A stretch of DNA of 28,368 nt from positions 1 through 28,368 of the IMG/VR virus record IMGVR_UViG_3300025101_000130. One strand, given 5' to 3'. Numbering within the stretch: the stretch's first letter is position 1; every line of letters starts with the position of its first letter. This stretch comes from a virus. The notes under the pieces were generated by a model, which was given only the letters and a program-made list of their open reading frames with translations, did no database searches and was not told where the DNA came from. A program made the position numbers and the translations under genes. Below, one piece after another: positions 18,401 to 27,700 of this stretch.

Positions 18401-18581
18401 GTCTAATGCTACAACTTCTTTAGCAAATACTTTTATGTTTGTAAAGAAAAATTCTACCATTGAAGGAGATAGATTAAAGGGAAATTATATGGATGCAACC
18501 CTAACAAAAAGGTCAAAAGATAAGATTCATTTATTTGCAGCAAATGCAAATGTAATTAACAGTGAACTTAGCAATAAATAA
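12486..18581 (+). CDS. Giant tail stabilisation / 'muzzle'-like protein (2031 aa)
   Basis: Probable main component of the short tail. The N terminus (RNFQGGLNRDDDSRVLPNGDY, then FYAKNVRIVSS) has the 'GG..D...R.LPN..Y..A.NVR' pattern shared by P22 gp10-like tail stabilisation proteins and crAss-like counterparts. The body is rich in Gly, Asp, Asn, Ser, Tyr and Trp with repeated short beta strands, as in beta-propeller or beta-sandwich tail proteins. Residues 500-960 are especially Gly/Asp-rich. A regular stretch (residues 1420-1700) includes TYSDVFQPDTQYNGLHSFNFS, IQKLVSRDTNLVMLQENKLS and GGLFIIGGFDRRHKEYVISF, again typical of gp10-like families. Residues 1779-1845 and 1938-2004 are two copies of a small beta domain (VGDEVFYNDNGT..., IGDSIYYDNNGT...). 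At 6.1 kb it dominates the block. Its position after ring-sized proteins agrees with a crAss-like muzzle. Fibre binding is possible. Confidence 0.68.
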   Translation: MQDKRNFQGGLNRDDDSRVLPNGDYFYAKNVRIVSSEDRSSQLLENLKGMEKEKTPTLTLPSFGSNKLDYRVIGSYEDKPKNCIYYFLYNKQFFHTILEYNVNTDTVSTVFRDNGEKGNDVLRFDKNTLITGINKIGDLLYWTSDNTYQHLLETRNNEPKYINVEMAKAGWAVYYDGGAFTINPTTAFDLETMYPFEFYTSSQDGNESVNFEKKLKYIDVCKTRPAAPIYFHQTPIKNVSSTDADLSTLTDGDGEALSSGTVKPGEVVYADASITSVEGSSLFDYAYNKNNLYGFMWQFAYRYIYKNNEVSAYSEWSFVLPAPQYYANKVDEKFQNPYNQIRVWYHNGPSDVDKIEIVARKCSYIETSPHEGNKGEYYLIATIENKYYDSSYSPSNNVSITGESGFPQYDYTSVTTQNVPYLTSMETNGSEIKYSKEPYGFINFRNDGVYSQVDPVAFDKLYDMVPKRAKAQELVNENRIIYGNYVDGFDQCNPHYHLSPIYNDKDAPYGEENFNPYSFTQLENGSWEGFFTEDGVTSGDGHKLASGFNDPNMNWLRGTNGDTNNGLYGTVGEDAMHVSDTTPYKHRAGGGNAYAVNTVDGEGMLSAQGLGIGDGDRKHIMKQAAWDVNPLISRVKIVFPTSGTSGDLFRIRVKHRERYRTLFGSSTAGFGKQSFYPFDWEDNGSNQDDATKGFKWFGYQIDLSRALGGGGMNELITFFINDIKAMANFDQVPTGGGLDDNRGTDFSIDPQTGSANTFYNPNHKDGDNPGKIYTTWMKNGGSETDSSGAAPGAHTYGWDGTQRQGAALMRLVRIRQEDTDFGTGNAIYMEFAPYGQTIASDGDGDNAPFPDDGCSTKRHLFEFGNANADGTGYYYPFGSFTPPYHSHSGGSTTNLHCWIRGSSSGWFGETPDDEVNSYYDSTECEGVLGSIGCGNFWAVDSSNLLGTRSGCQTDGDRYNAKYLEVEYDSENSSFDGAKGQWSPGGVWEIISTVNGGFGNMIHSANGAQSFKSGAFHRFGLVYYDYKGRSSTVMLNTEDVSETFERDSSCYVQFPPEKNLAQYPPTSFNANNPSGIVSSELGDGDKATPADVYWKIFHKPPIWARYYHWVYARNTSVAQFLQFSVDNAYVNKGAKAGVGEGEAENDTKIYISLNTMDGRDWSYSEKNRALIGDWSFAEGDRIRLISKGDLDADGTDDGVFDEYYDFKISDIGHFPGRFELGDDEDGIMKETHVVSNSPVGGAFNEPQSGVQGKFIILDDPKIPNYGIAGAEGQPNGRIPNWHKVVVEIYRPSKNEKEEETLYYEFAERMNIGDPGTNERFHQGPLSNQDGSVYDSNDKTLLAPAQGIFKRGDIWWKPREIQAVLEDGTALDMRAIYVESYFLNDFMQTNHNNIGRPNVFSTFAKEQRREATLTYSDVFQPDTQYNGLHSFNFSQRPYMDYDLSLGSIQKLVSRDTNLVMLQENKLSTILVNKSIITSPSGDEGISLSNNVLPETASPVAGEYGVSKNPESVAVEASSIYFADIKRGAILRLGGNGITVISDYKMTDYFRDKMDQYQQILESEYEEKLGGGLFIIGGFDRRHKEYVISFPPTYKTTKSTSDKPKKAFFNTNSQVFQSETTTFNTLKTSDKIKTSFLDKDLPQKYEINGRELDIDPETIAFHEPSNRWSSFYTYYPEYYGALNRTFISFKDGHLYKHDMDSNWHNQFYEYPFAEESEISFPFNADVSTVKTFNSISLEGPSKYSVIPILTVASSSGPATITATTGSANLEGSNVNLTSSSADIKVGDEVFYNDNGTFRTLGVITALTDSDTIVTSVDEVNAFITASTTSSGDALEGVFIVSAEKSAYNTKLETNMNSTELVHRLSYNNSATTYSGSWVDREDVLSTHISNGTTNTSGGEYFGIGHVSSDNGNEEIFGSTTWAALVGGLVQGTTTNTTFTSAGINIGDSIYYDNNGTETLIGVIDTINEDRMITLASNATTSLANTFMFVKKNSTIEGDRLKGNYMDATLTKRSKDKIHLFAANANVINSELSNK
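17820..18500 (+). repeat. Two diverged copies of a beta domain at the end of the tail protein
   Basis: Protein-level repeat. Copy A (about 17820-18010) reads IKVGDEVFYNDNGTFRTLG then VITALTDSDTIVTS and ends FIVSAEKSAYN. Copy B (about 18300-18500) reads INIGDSIYYDNNGTETLIG then VIDTINEDRMITLASN and ends FMFVKKNSTIEGD. The order of conserved positions is the same: V/I-G-D, aromatic pair, N-G-T, L-G-V-I, T, F-x-x-x. The copies have diverged, and the 290 bases between them (18010-18300) encode other beta-rich sequence. Confidence 0.6.
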
Positions 18582-18593
18582 AATAATAATTAC

Positions 18594-18601
18594 TATATTT
18601 G
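18594..18601 (+). promoter_or_regulatory. Bacteroidota-type -7 element before the last block
   Basis: TATATTTG occurs in the 27-base gap after the giant tail gene, seven bases before the ATG at 18609. It is the third identical copy of this octamer in a gap. No TTG or TTTG is seen at the expected -33 distance (around 18572-18575), so the promoter may be weak or need an activator. A transcript from here would have a leader of only a few bases. Confidence 0.5.
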
Positions 18602-18608
18602 TAAAACT

Positions 18609-19871
18609 ATGGCTAGAAAGAAGAAAAAATTAAAAGGTTTAAGTGCTGCTAAATACTTTATTGGTGGATTAATATCTGGAATAAAGGGAGCCAAAGAGTC
18701 TAAAAAAGCTATAGCTAAAGCTGAAGCTGATAGACAAGCTCAGTTAGCAAAAGAAGAGGAGCTTAGAAATAGTAGACAAAAACTAACAATGTCTCCTGAG
18801 ATTGAGAAGATGAAAGAGGGTCTTGGTGGTGGAGAGATACAGAGAAGACAAGAAGCTGCTGAAAGAGCAAGAGCAGGTGCCATGGCTGCTGCAACAAGAG
18901 GTGGAACAAGGGTAGACCCATTTGCTGCTGCTAGAGCAGGACAACAACAGGAATCAGCATTAGCTTCTGAACAAGCTGCTGCTCAAAGAAAAGGATTGCA
19001 AGCAGGTGTTGCAGAGAGAGGAAAACTTAGAGGTATTCAAGAAGAAAGAGAAAAAGCTGATTATGCTAGGCAAGCTCAACTAGCTGATTATGCTAGAGAA
19101 GATGTTATGGCTGGTCAATCTAATTTAGCTTCTTATCAACAACAACAATATGGTGCTATTGATGCAGGTATTGGTATGGCTGCAAGTGCTCTTATGTCAG
19201 ACAGAAAAGAGAAAAAAAATATTAAGAAAGTTGGAAAAACAAAAGATGGTGTACCTGTAAGTGAGTTTGATTATAAAGACGATGAAGATGCTCCACAGGG
19301 CCCTGGTAGATACAAGGGTGTTATAGCACAAGACCTTGTAGGAACAAAGCATGAGGGTGCTGTTAAAAAGATAGGTAAGAACACTTTGGGTGTTAATTAT
19401 GGCAAACTAGATGTTAAGTTAGGTAAAATTAGTGGTGGTAAACTTAAAGATAAAATGAAAAAATTTGCTAAAGGTGGTGTTCAAAAAGACATGATGGATG
19501 CTGGAGAAGCTGAGGTAACACCAGGAAAATTTTCTCATAAAGAAAACCCTATTGATTTAGTTCAAAAAAATGGTGAAGAGGGTAAACCAGAAAAGATAGG
19601 TGAGATGACTGGAGGTGAAGCTATAGTTCCACCAAAGAATGTTAAGCAAATGAGAAAGATGATTGAGAATAATGATGGTGAAAGCTTAGTTAAATTAATG
19701 GATAGACTATTAACAAAGTGGGATAAAGAGGCAAAGGACTCTGCTGAGTCTGCTGCTGAATTTGGAAAGACCATGGCAAAACATGGTGCTGTACATAAAC
19801 CACGTGTACCATCAGGAAAACAAAAATTTAAATTTAGAAACCTAGGGAGAGGCTCTGTAGGTAAACTTTAA
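18609..19871 (+). CDS. Virion protein with an internal S74-like intramolecular chaperone motif
   Basis: The protein is basic, with an Ala/Lys/Arg/Gln-rich helical N terminus (residues 1-180; for example RRQEAAERARAGAMAAATRGG) that likely forms a coiled coil. Residues 197-275 match the Peptidase_S74 (endosialidase-type) intramolecular chaperone: MSDRKEKKNIKKVGKTKDG, VPVSEFDYKDD, GRYKGVIAQDLVG, then GVNYGKLDV. In the family a Ser and a Lys five residues later form the cleavage dyad; here S197 and K202 occupy those places. In most tail fibres this domain is the C terminus and is cut off, but about 145 residues follow here, containing KIGEMTGGEAIVPPKNVKQM and a basic end (KFKFRNLGRGSVGKL). It may be a fibre-assembly or internal protein. 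Ten bases separate it from the next gene. Confidence 0.6.
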   Translation: MARKKKKLKGLSAAKYFIGGLISGIKGAKESKKAIAKAEADRQAQLAKEEELRNSRQKLTMSPEIEKMKEGLGGGEIQRRQEAAERARAGAMAAATRGGTRVDPFAAARAGQQQESALASEQAAAQRKGLQAGVAERGKLRGIQEEREKADYARQAQLADYAREDVMAGQSNLASYQQQQYGAIDAGIGMAASALMSDRKEKKNIKKVGKTKDGVPVSEFDYKDDEDAPQGPGRYKGVIAQDLVGTKHEGAVKKIGKNTLGVNYGKLDVKLGKISGGKLKDKMKKFAKGGVQKDMMDAGEAEVTPGKFSHKENPIDLVQKNGEEGKPEKIGEMTGGEAIVPPKNVKQMRKMIENNDGESLVKLMDRLLTKWDKEAKDSAESAAEFGKTMAKHGAVHKPRVPSGKQKFKFRNLGRGSVGKL

Positions 19872-19881
19872 AATACAACAT

Positions 19882-21762
19882 ATGCCAATAGCTAATGTAT
19901 CAGACATAGTAGGTAGAAGAGACCTTGTAGCAGAAGCTCAAGGTTGGAGTGACCAAATGATTAAGTGGAAGAAGCTTAAGATGATGCAGGAAGAGCATAA
20001 AGAGAAAACTAAACCCAAACCTTATAAATTTGATTTAGCTGAATTTGGAACTGACAACGAGGCTATGCTTGGTTTACAGGAAGACTTAAATAACCAGGCT
20101 TATCAGTTTGCTATGGCCAACGCTGACGTTTTGAGAATAGACCCATACTCTGAAGATTGTGGACCAAATTGTAAAAGAGCACATAATGCTTTAAACAACA
20201 TGAAAGGTGCAGCAAAAATATTCAACACATATGGTAATGATTTAAAAGATAGGTATGATTATTTATCTAGATTATACCACGAACAAGGAGATTTGTATGG
20301 CAACTCTGAAAATGCCCAAAAGCTAGTAGACATGCCAGGACTTTGGAAACAAGGTATGGCTGGTGAAACTTATAATTTTACTTTTGGTCCTGATGGAAGG
20401 TTGATGGTTGATGTAAAGAAAAGAAAACAAACTCAAAAAATTCAAACTGACCCTGATGGAAATCCTGTTTTAAAAGATGGACAACCAGTAAAGATGTATA
20501 TTGCTAAAGATGGTAACACAGAAGGAACTGAAGACCCCTCTAGAGCTGAGAAGGGTAAAGATGGTAATCCTTTACCTTTTATGGTAGATATGGATACAGG
20601 TCAAGATACTGACTTTGAGGTAACTCAAAAGAGTTTTGGAAACTTTTTAACTGACTTAGGATTTAATGATGTTATTAAAAACACTGGAGCTGAAAATTTT
20701 GACAAAACTGTGTTTTCTTATTCTAAGATGGTAGATTTTGGAACAAATGAAACAACTGGAGCTAAAAACTACGAAGACCATGAAAGAACGTCTAAACAAA
20801 AAATGGAAGCATTTATTTTTGGTGGCTCAGGTTCTTGGAATAATACAACTGGAACTGGTGATTTAGCTAGTCATTCCAGATATTTAGAAAAATTAGTACA
20901 ACAAGACAAAGAGGAGGCTGATGATGCGACTCCAATAACAAAACAAGACCTTATTGATAAAGCTTATGAGTTAGGGAAAAGTTCATTAACTGGAAAGGAC
21001 ACTAAAAAAACAACTCAAGCTCAAACAGTGGAGCTTTATAATTTAGATATTCCTGGTGTAAACTATAAGACTACTGTTGATTACGATAATAATGGAAGTG
21101 TTATTCAGTCTGCAAAAATTGAGGATGGAGAATCAGTATCTTACCCTTTTCAGGGAAAAAGTTTCGCTACTGGTAGTTCTACTCAAAATTATATATCATT
21201 AAGTCATACAGTTAATCCTAACACCACAACCCTTACTACTGGTGATAACAATTTTCAAACAGTTAATAGCAACACTGCTCTTGATTCTTTTGAGAAACCA
21301 AGAGATTTTCGTACTGGAACGATTGGTATTGCCCCATTTTATGTTGACCCAACAACTGGAAAGGGTAGGGCTTTATCTCAACAGGATTTAAAAAAATTAC
21401 AGGAAGAGTCTCCAGAGTTAGCAAAAAACATACAGTTTAAAGTTGCTCTTTATGGAAATATTGTTTTTAGTGGAACATCTGAGAAAAAGAAATTAGGGAA
21501 TCTTGGAATACAATATACTGAAACTCAAGACAGTAAGGGTCTTTTGGTTCCAGCCATAGTAGAAGCTGGATTTTATGAAGAAAGAATTAAAGATATTAGA
21601 AGTTCAACTGACCCAAGTAAAACATCTAGAAATATAGAAACTTATGACAATTTAACAATACAGGCAACAAATCAAACTAAAGCTTTTTTAGATGGCTTAA
21701 CAGGTGATGTTCAGAATCAGAATCAACAAAATAATAATCCAGACCCATTAGGTATATTATAA
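19882..21762 (+). CDS. Hypothetical virion/cargo-like protein (626 aa)
   Basis: I do not recognise the family. Residues 1-130 are helical and basic then mixed (SDQMIKWKKLKMMQEEHKEK; LGLQEDLNNQAYQFAMAN), with a Cys pair in SEDCGPNCKRA (C93, C97). Residues 165-230 have a Gly/Asp-rich run with the repeated pattern DGNPVLKDGQPV and GKDGNPLPF. Residues 240-390 are mixed helical (FGNFLTDLGFNDVIKNT; YLEKLVQQDKEEADDATPI). Residues 390-590 look beta-rich (YNLDIPGVNYKTTVDYDNNGS). The tail is Asn/Gln-rich, ending DPLGIL. There is no signal peptide or membrane segment. It sits between the S74-like gene and the giant protein and overlaps the latter by one base (TAATG), so the two are probably made and packaged together, perhaps as internal or ejection proteins. 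This role is inferred only from location. Confidence 0.45.
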   Translation: MPIANVSDIVGRRDLVAEAQGWSDQMIKWKKLKMMQEEHKEKTKPKPYKFDLAEFGTDNEAMLGLQEDLNNQAYQFAMANADVLRIDPYSEDCGPNCKRAHNALNNMKGAAKIFNTYGNDLKDRYDYLSRLYHEQGDLYGNSENAQKLVDMPGLWKQGMAGETYNFTFGPDGRLMVDVKKRKQTQKIQTDPDGNPVLKDGQPVKMYIAKDGNTEGTEDPSRAEKGKDGNPLPFMVDMDTGQDTDFEVTQKSFGNFLTDLGFNDVIKNTGAENFDKTVFSYSKMVDFGTNETTGAKNYEDHERTSKQKMEAFIFGGSGSWNNTTGTGDLASHSRYLEKLVQQDKEEADDATPITKQDLIDKAYELGKSSLTGKDTKKTTQAQTVELYNLDIPGVNYKTTVDYDNNGSVIQSAKIEDGESVSYPFQGKSFATGSSTQNYISLSHTVNPNTTTLTTGDNNFQTVNSNTALDSFEKPRDFRTGTIGIAPFYVDPTTGKGRALSQQDLKKLQEESPELAKNIQFKVALYGNIVFSGTSEKKKLGNLGIQYTETQDSKGLLVPAIVEAGFYEERIKDIRSSTDPSKTSRNIETYDNLTIQATNQTKAFLDGLTGDVQNQNQQNNNPDPLGIL

Positions 21763-24700
21763 TGACTCAAGACGATAAAATAACAATAGAAGAATTAGCC
21801 CAAAGGTTAAAGGAAAAATATCCACAGTATCAATCGATGGATAACCAAGAATTGGTTGATAAGGTTCTTTCCAAATATCCTGAGTATCAGAATGTCTTAA
21901 AAAAAAAAGACCAAAGCGAAGAAGACTTATTGGATGTGGAAGATGGTACATCAGAGTTGGAAAATATTGGTTTGGACTCTTTACAAGCTGAAGAAAACAC
22001 TCCAGTATACACAATAAATGGCGAAAACACTTCTAAAGAATCTGTACTAGAATCTATAAATAATGATGAATTTATAGAGGGAGTTGTTAATGGAGACAAT
22101 AATATAGATATTCAAAATGACGAAAGCACTTCTGAAATTCTTGTTAATAAAGTAAATGATTTTAATAATAAACAAGAAGAAAATAACAACACGCCTAATA
22201 TAACCATAAATGAAGAAGCTGATGAAGAGCTTATAAAAACAGACCCAACTAAGGCTGTATCTAGAGAAAGCTTAGTCCCTATCCTTACCCAAGAAGATAA
22301 AATATCCCTAACAGGGGGGTTAACTAACAATGCAGTAAACCCTGTTGTAAACCAGGCTTTAGCTGAAGTAAGAGATGTGTGGCCAGAGCAACCACTACTT
22401 AATATTGAGAGTGCTTATAGAGATGAAGAGCTAAATAAAAGCGTTGGGGGACATGACCACTCTTACCATTTACATGGAATGGCTATAGACCTTACAGGCG
22501 ATTCAGCAAAGGTGTTTTTAAATTGGGTTAACACAACTGAGGAAGGTAAAGCTTGGGCTGAAAAATGGACAGAAGGAGCTGATGGGGGTACTGGAATTAT
22601 TTTAGAGTCAGAGGGAACTAGAAAAGAGCATGTTCATATACAGTTTAAAAAAGGACTTGGAAATCCTTTAACCAACTCTGAACCCTCAGCACTTCCTGAG
22701 GGAAATATGGAAACTATAGATAGAGTTTCTCAAACAAACCAGTCTGATGTTTCTGATGATGGATGGGTTTCAGGAGACACTCCAATGTTAAATCTTTCAG
22801 GAGTATCAAAAGAAGAAAAAAATAAGATACTATCTGAAATAGATGATACATACTCTAATTTTAATATAGAAGATGTATCTTCATTATATACTGAAAAAGA
22901 GTTAAAACACTTAAGAGACAAGCTAGAGTCTGAGGAGCTTATGGTCACTGGAGGTCGTACTCCAGGAGCAGTTAAAGAAAAGGGATTTGGCATAACAGAC
23001 CCTTGGTGGAAATCTGACGAATACTTTAATGAATTAGTAAATAGACCAAGAAAAGTTATACAACAATATTTAAACAGTGGATGGGAGCATGTAGGAAATA
23101 GAAGCTACAAACATACTGAAACAGGAATTGTTATATCACCTGAAGACTCAGAGGGTAGAAACCCACTTATAGCAAATAGTTCTGCAATACCTGAGATGAT
23201 AAAGTTATCTCAAGAAAATCCTGAATACTTGAGAGATTTGAATTATGTAAAAATAAAAGAACTATATGACAAGTTTAATCCAATTTTATCAAACTATTAT
23301 CAACAAGAAATAGAGAAAAGTAGTGGAGATAAAAAAGAGCTTTTAGAGCAAGAGTTTAAAATTAATATGGGAGAGTTTGTTTTAGGTAAGACAAACAGTA
23401 TGTTAAAGGGCTTGGAAAATAGCATTCCAGAGAGTGTTAATGAACAAACAATAGAGGTTGGTAAAAAACTTTCTTTGATGGAGGACTGGTTAGTAAAACA
23501 ACAAAAACTAATTAACTCATATCCTAAAACTGCATATGGATTTGTTGATACTAGATATATGTCTGAGCAAGATATAGATAGTTATAATAGTTTAGTTAAA
23601 GACTATAACGAAAAGTATAATGGAATATATAAAAATCTATTAGGAGAACAAAATAAAATAATTGAAGACAACCCCAATTTAGGTGTTATAAACAATCTTT
23701 CAAGTGGATACAATGAGTCTGTTAAATATATCAATGCAGCTAGAGAAAATGAAATATGGAAATCCCATTATGATAAAATAATAAAGAGACAACAGGAGAT
23801 AGATAAAGAGTGGAAGAACACACCTTGGACAGCAGTTCCAGCTTTTGCTCTAGCTCAAATTGCTTCAGACTTAACTGGAACAATGCTAAAAGGTATTGCT
23901 AGTGTTCCTGAGCAAATAAAAAGTATATTCTCTTATGAAAATGAATATGACTTTACAGATAAAATATCAAGAGAGGTTGCTAAGGCTTGGGAAACATCTC
24001 CATTTAATATACCAAAACCAACTGCACTTAATAATGCTGAAGCTTTAGGTAAAGTTTATTCTTCAAATGTAGATGGAAACAGCATTTACTTTGACGATAA
24101 AGGAAGAATAAAGCACATCCTAAATAAAGATGGATTAAAAGTTGAAGGTGGAACAGATGAATATAATAAAGTAGTAAAAGAATATAATGAAAATAAAGAA
24201 ACATACCCTATAGAGGAAAGTTATCAATGGGGAAATACTCTTTATAATGTTTTACATGCAGGTGGTGGTTTTGCTGTAGACATGGGACTTGCATGGTTAA
24301 CTAGAGGTAGAGCAAAAAGTTTAGGTGCTGGTCTAAAAGCACAAAGATATGCTTTTGCAGGTGGATTAACTGGAGCAACAAACTTAAGAATGTATCATGG
24401 ATTTAGAGAAGAGGCTATTAAACAGGGTTTATTACCTGGAGATGCTTCTAGGTTTGGTAATGAAGCTAGTGCTATAGTTAGTGCAATAGAATTATTAACA
24501 CCTGATTTTGGTATGCTTAATGCATCAACTAAAAAGCTAGCAGCAAATGAAGTTTTTGATGCACTTTCTAGAACAACAAAGCAAGATGCAGTAGATAAAA
24601 TAATTAGAAGAAACACTATAAATAATACGCTTTTTTATGGAACCATGGAAGGTTCTGAAGAGGTTTTTCAAAGTTTAGGTGTTGATGCACTTAAAGACAA

Positions 24701-27700
24701 TTATTATCGTGAATATAACTTTGAAACAGAGGGTTTAAGTAGAAGGTCTGCAGAAGAGTTTTTAATTGGTGCTTTACTTGGGGGTGGTACAACTCTTGTA
24801 TCTAATGTAAACACAAGTAGAGATTATATAGTAGATGACTTATATAAAGATGCTCTTTTAACTTCCTACAACAACTATAAGTCTAAGGGTGGAAAGTCAG
24901 ATATTTTTTCATACATAGACAACATGGTTGGTAAAAACATTGACCCTAAAACCAAGTTTACTCAAACTGACGCTAAAAAAATGAAAGACAAGTTAACTAA
25001 CCTTTTTGGAGAGTTAGATAATTTAGTTGGAGAAAATAAACTTTATGACAATGACCTATCTAAAAGAGAGCTTTTAAACTTAGTGGAAGGCAAGAAAGTT
25101 GCTGAAGCACTTCAAGGTTCTCTAGACCCTGTTCAAGCTGAGTTAATGAAAAATAGAATAAAAGATTACGATAGTTCTATAAACAAAATACTCAAGGGGA
25201 ATGACCCAATAAAGGTTATGAGTGACCTTGCTATTAAAAATGACAATGCAGTAAATAACTATGTCAAAGGTTTTATGAAAAACACTGACATACCAGATGG
25301 GGCTAAAGCACTTATAAGACAGTTGTCATCTAATTCAATTACTACAGAGAGTCAGAAAAGGTTATATTTAGCTGCTTTATCAGAGGATATAAAGAGGTTG
25401 GACAATATGGACTCAGATAAGATGACAGATGTAGATAAAAAGAAACTAACTCTATATAAGAGAATAGAAAAAGATATTAACAATCTAAAAGTAAAAAAAG
25501 ATGAAACAACAACTACCACTGCAACTGGAACAGAGGCTGGAAGAACTGCCAGAGGAACTGAAACTGAAGGTGTTGGAAAAGATACTGAACAGGCTGCAAC
25601 AGAATCAGAAAAAACAACCCTCAATCAAAACATAGGTAAAAGGGTTTCTTACAAAGGTAAAAAAGGAATACTTGCAAAAGACAAAAATGGTAATTTCATA
25701 CTTAAACCTATAGGTAGGGGTAGGGGTGTGAAAATCAAAGGTGTTAAGAGGGGGAATATGAGAATGGGGACTGTTGGCCTTCAATATGAGGGGGCAAATA
25801 TATCTGTTGATAATAATAATAATCTTACTATAGATGGACAAAATTCTGGAGAAATAGTTGGATTATATAAAGATGATTCAGGTGCTTTGGGTGGAGTGAT
25901 TACTATTGACGATAAAGTTGGAGATTTAATTGTTAATAAAGATAAAACTAAATCTAAGATTAGGAGACTTCAAAAAAGAAGAAACAATGGAGACATTTCT
26001 CAAAGAGAGTTTCTAAATAAAGTTAGAGAAATAGATGGTGTAAACATCTTAACAGATAGTGATGTTAAGTTTGATGCTGCTTCTAATAAAGTTACAAACG
26101 ATATTCTTAACGCTGGTGGTGTTGAGGTTATAACAATGGAGGATGTAGAACAAATGATAGATGAGGCTATAAATGAGCTTGGTCAAGAATATCAGACAAA
26201 ATCACAGAAAGCTAAACAAGAAAAATCTAATCAATCTAAAAGAAATAAAAAAGAAAATATAAAGCAAGAGAAGAGGTCTACTGAGCCCTTATTTGACTCA
26301 AGGTCTGGAACTGATATAGACTCCTTAATAGAAGAGTACGACAAGTTTGAGGGTGCAGAATACAGGGCAAAAGTTAGAATATTAAAACAAGCTAAGAACC
26401 TTTTTCAAACACAAGGACAAAGTGTTGTTATACATGATAATACTGAATCAGAAGTTGAATACTTTATAAACCAAGGATTTAACCCTGTCGAGGCAGTTAA
26501 ATTAGCTGTAGGAGGTAATGGTTTTAATTTAGAGAGTGGTTTAGGTAATGAAGCAGTAATGCATATTAATTTTGAGCTAGCTAATGACAATACACTATTC
26601 CATGAGGCAGCTCATCCATTTGTAACATCTATATTTGAATATGCTAAACAGGGAAATAAAAATGCTAAGCAATTAGTTGAGAGCATAGAAAAAACATTAC
26701 CAAAGGAATATTTAGACTTTGGATATAATCCAAAATCAGGATATGCAAAAGACAAAAGTGGAAAAACACCATTGGATAAAAATGGCAATGTAGATAGAAA
26801 AAGGGTTACTAATAAATATGATTCAAATGGTCCACTTGCTGAAGCACTAGCTGAGTTTTTAGCAGATGCTGGTCTTAAAAAGTTTGATGATAATCAAAGC
26901 ACTTTAAACAAAGCTATTAGTTACGCTAAATCAACTATAAGTTCAATACTTGGAATAGAAACTGATAATCCTGTAAACATAAGTCTAGAAGAGTTAAGTA
27001 ACTTAACCAATATAGATGACGTTGCACAAATATTCAAAGAGTCTACATCAAGAGGGATGACAGTTAACGAGAAGGCCAGAGGTCAAGTTAAGCCAACAAT
27101 TAAAAGACAAGTTGACAATTCTATCCCAGGTGAAGTTATTGCAGAAAATGTAACCATGACCAGCATAGACAGTGATGTTGGTCAAGATGTCTCACCCACT
27201 AATGTTGATAATGTAGAGAGGACATTTGAAGAGGGAGATGTTATAAGAGCAGATAGAGGTGATTATGAGGGGCAAACATTTACAGTTATAGCAGCAGATA
27301 GAGCTTTAACAGGTAATGTTAAGTCGCCAACAGGGGTGGAAATGGAGTTTAAAGGTGGAATGTATTTTCCATACGCTTTTAAAGGTTATGCTTGGGCTGT
27401 GCATGGTCCTGCAATTGGAACAAGACTTATTAACTCTGCTAAAGCAACAGATGGCAGGGTTGCAGTAATGATTACAGGAGACAGAGGTATAGAGGGAAGT
27501 TTATTAATGTCTGAGTATATAATAAAAGAGTTCCAAAATGCTATAGATAATAAAACAGCTAGTAAAAAAGATGTTCTAGAATTTATAAATGGGAAATTAA
27601 ATAATAGGGCTATAAGAGAAGCTATAGACAAAAAAAAATTACTAGGCAATAGAAAAGGCATAAAAGATTTAGGTGAGATTATGCCTATATTTGAGCAACT

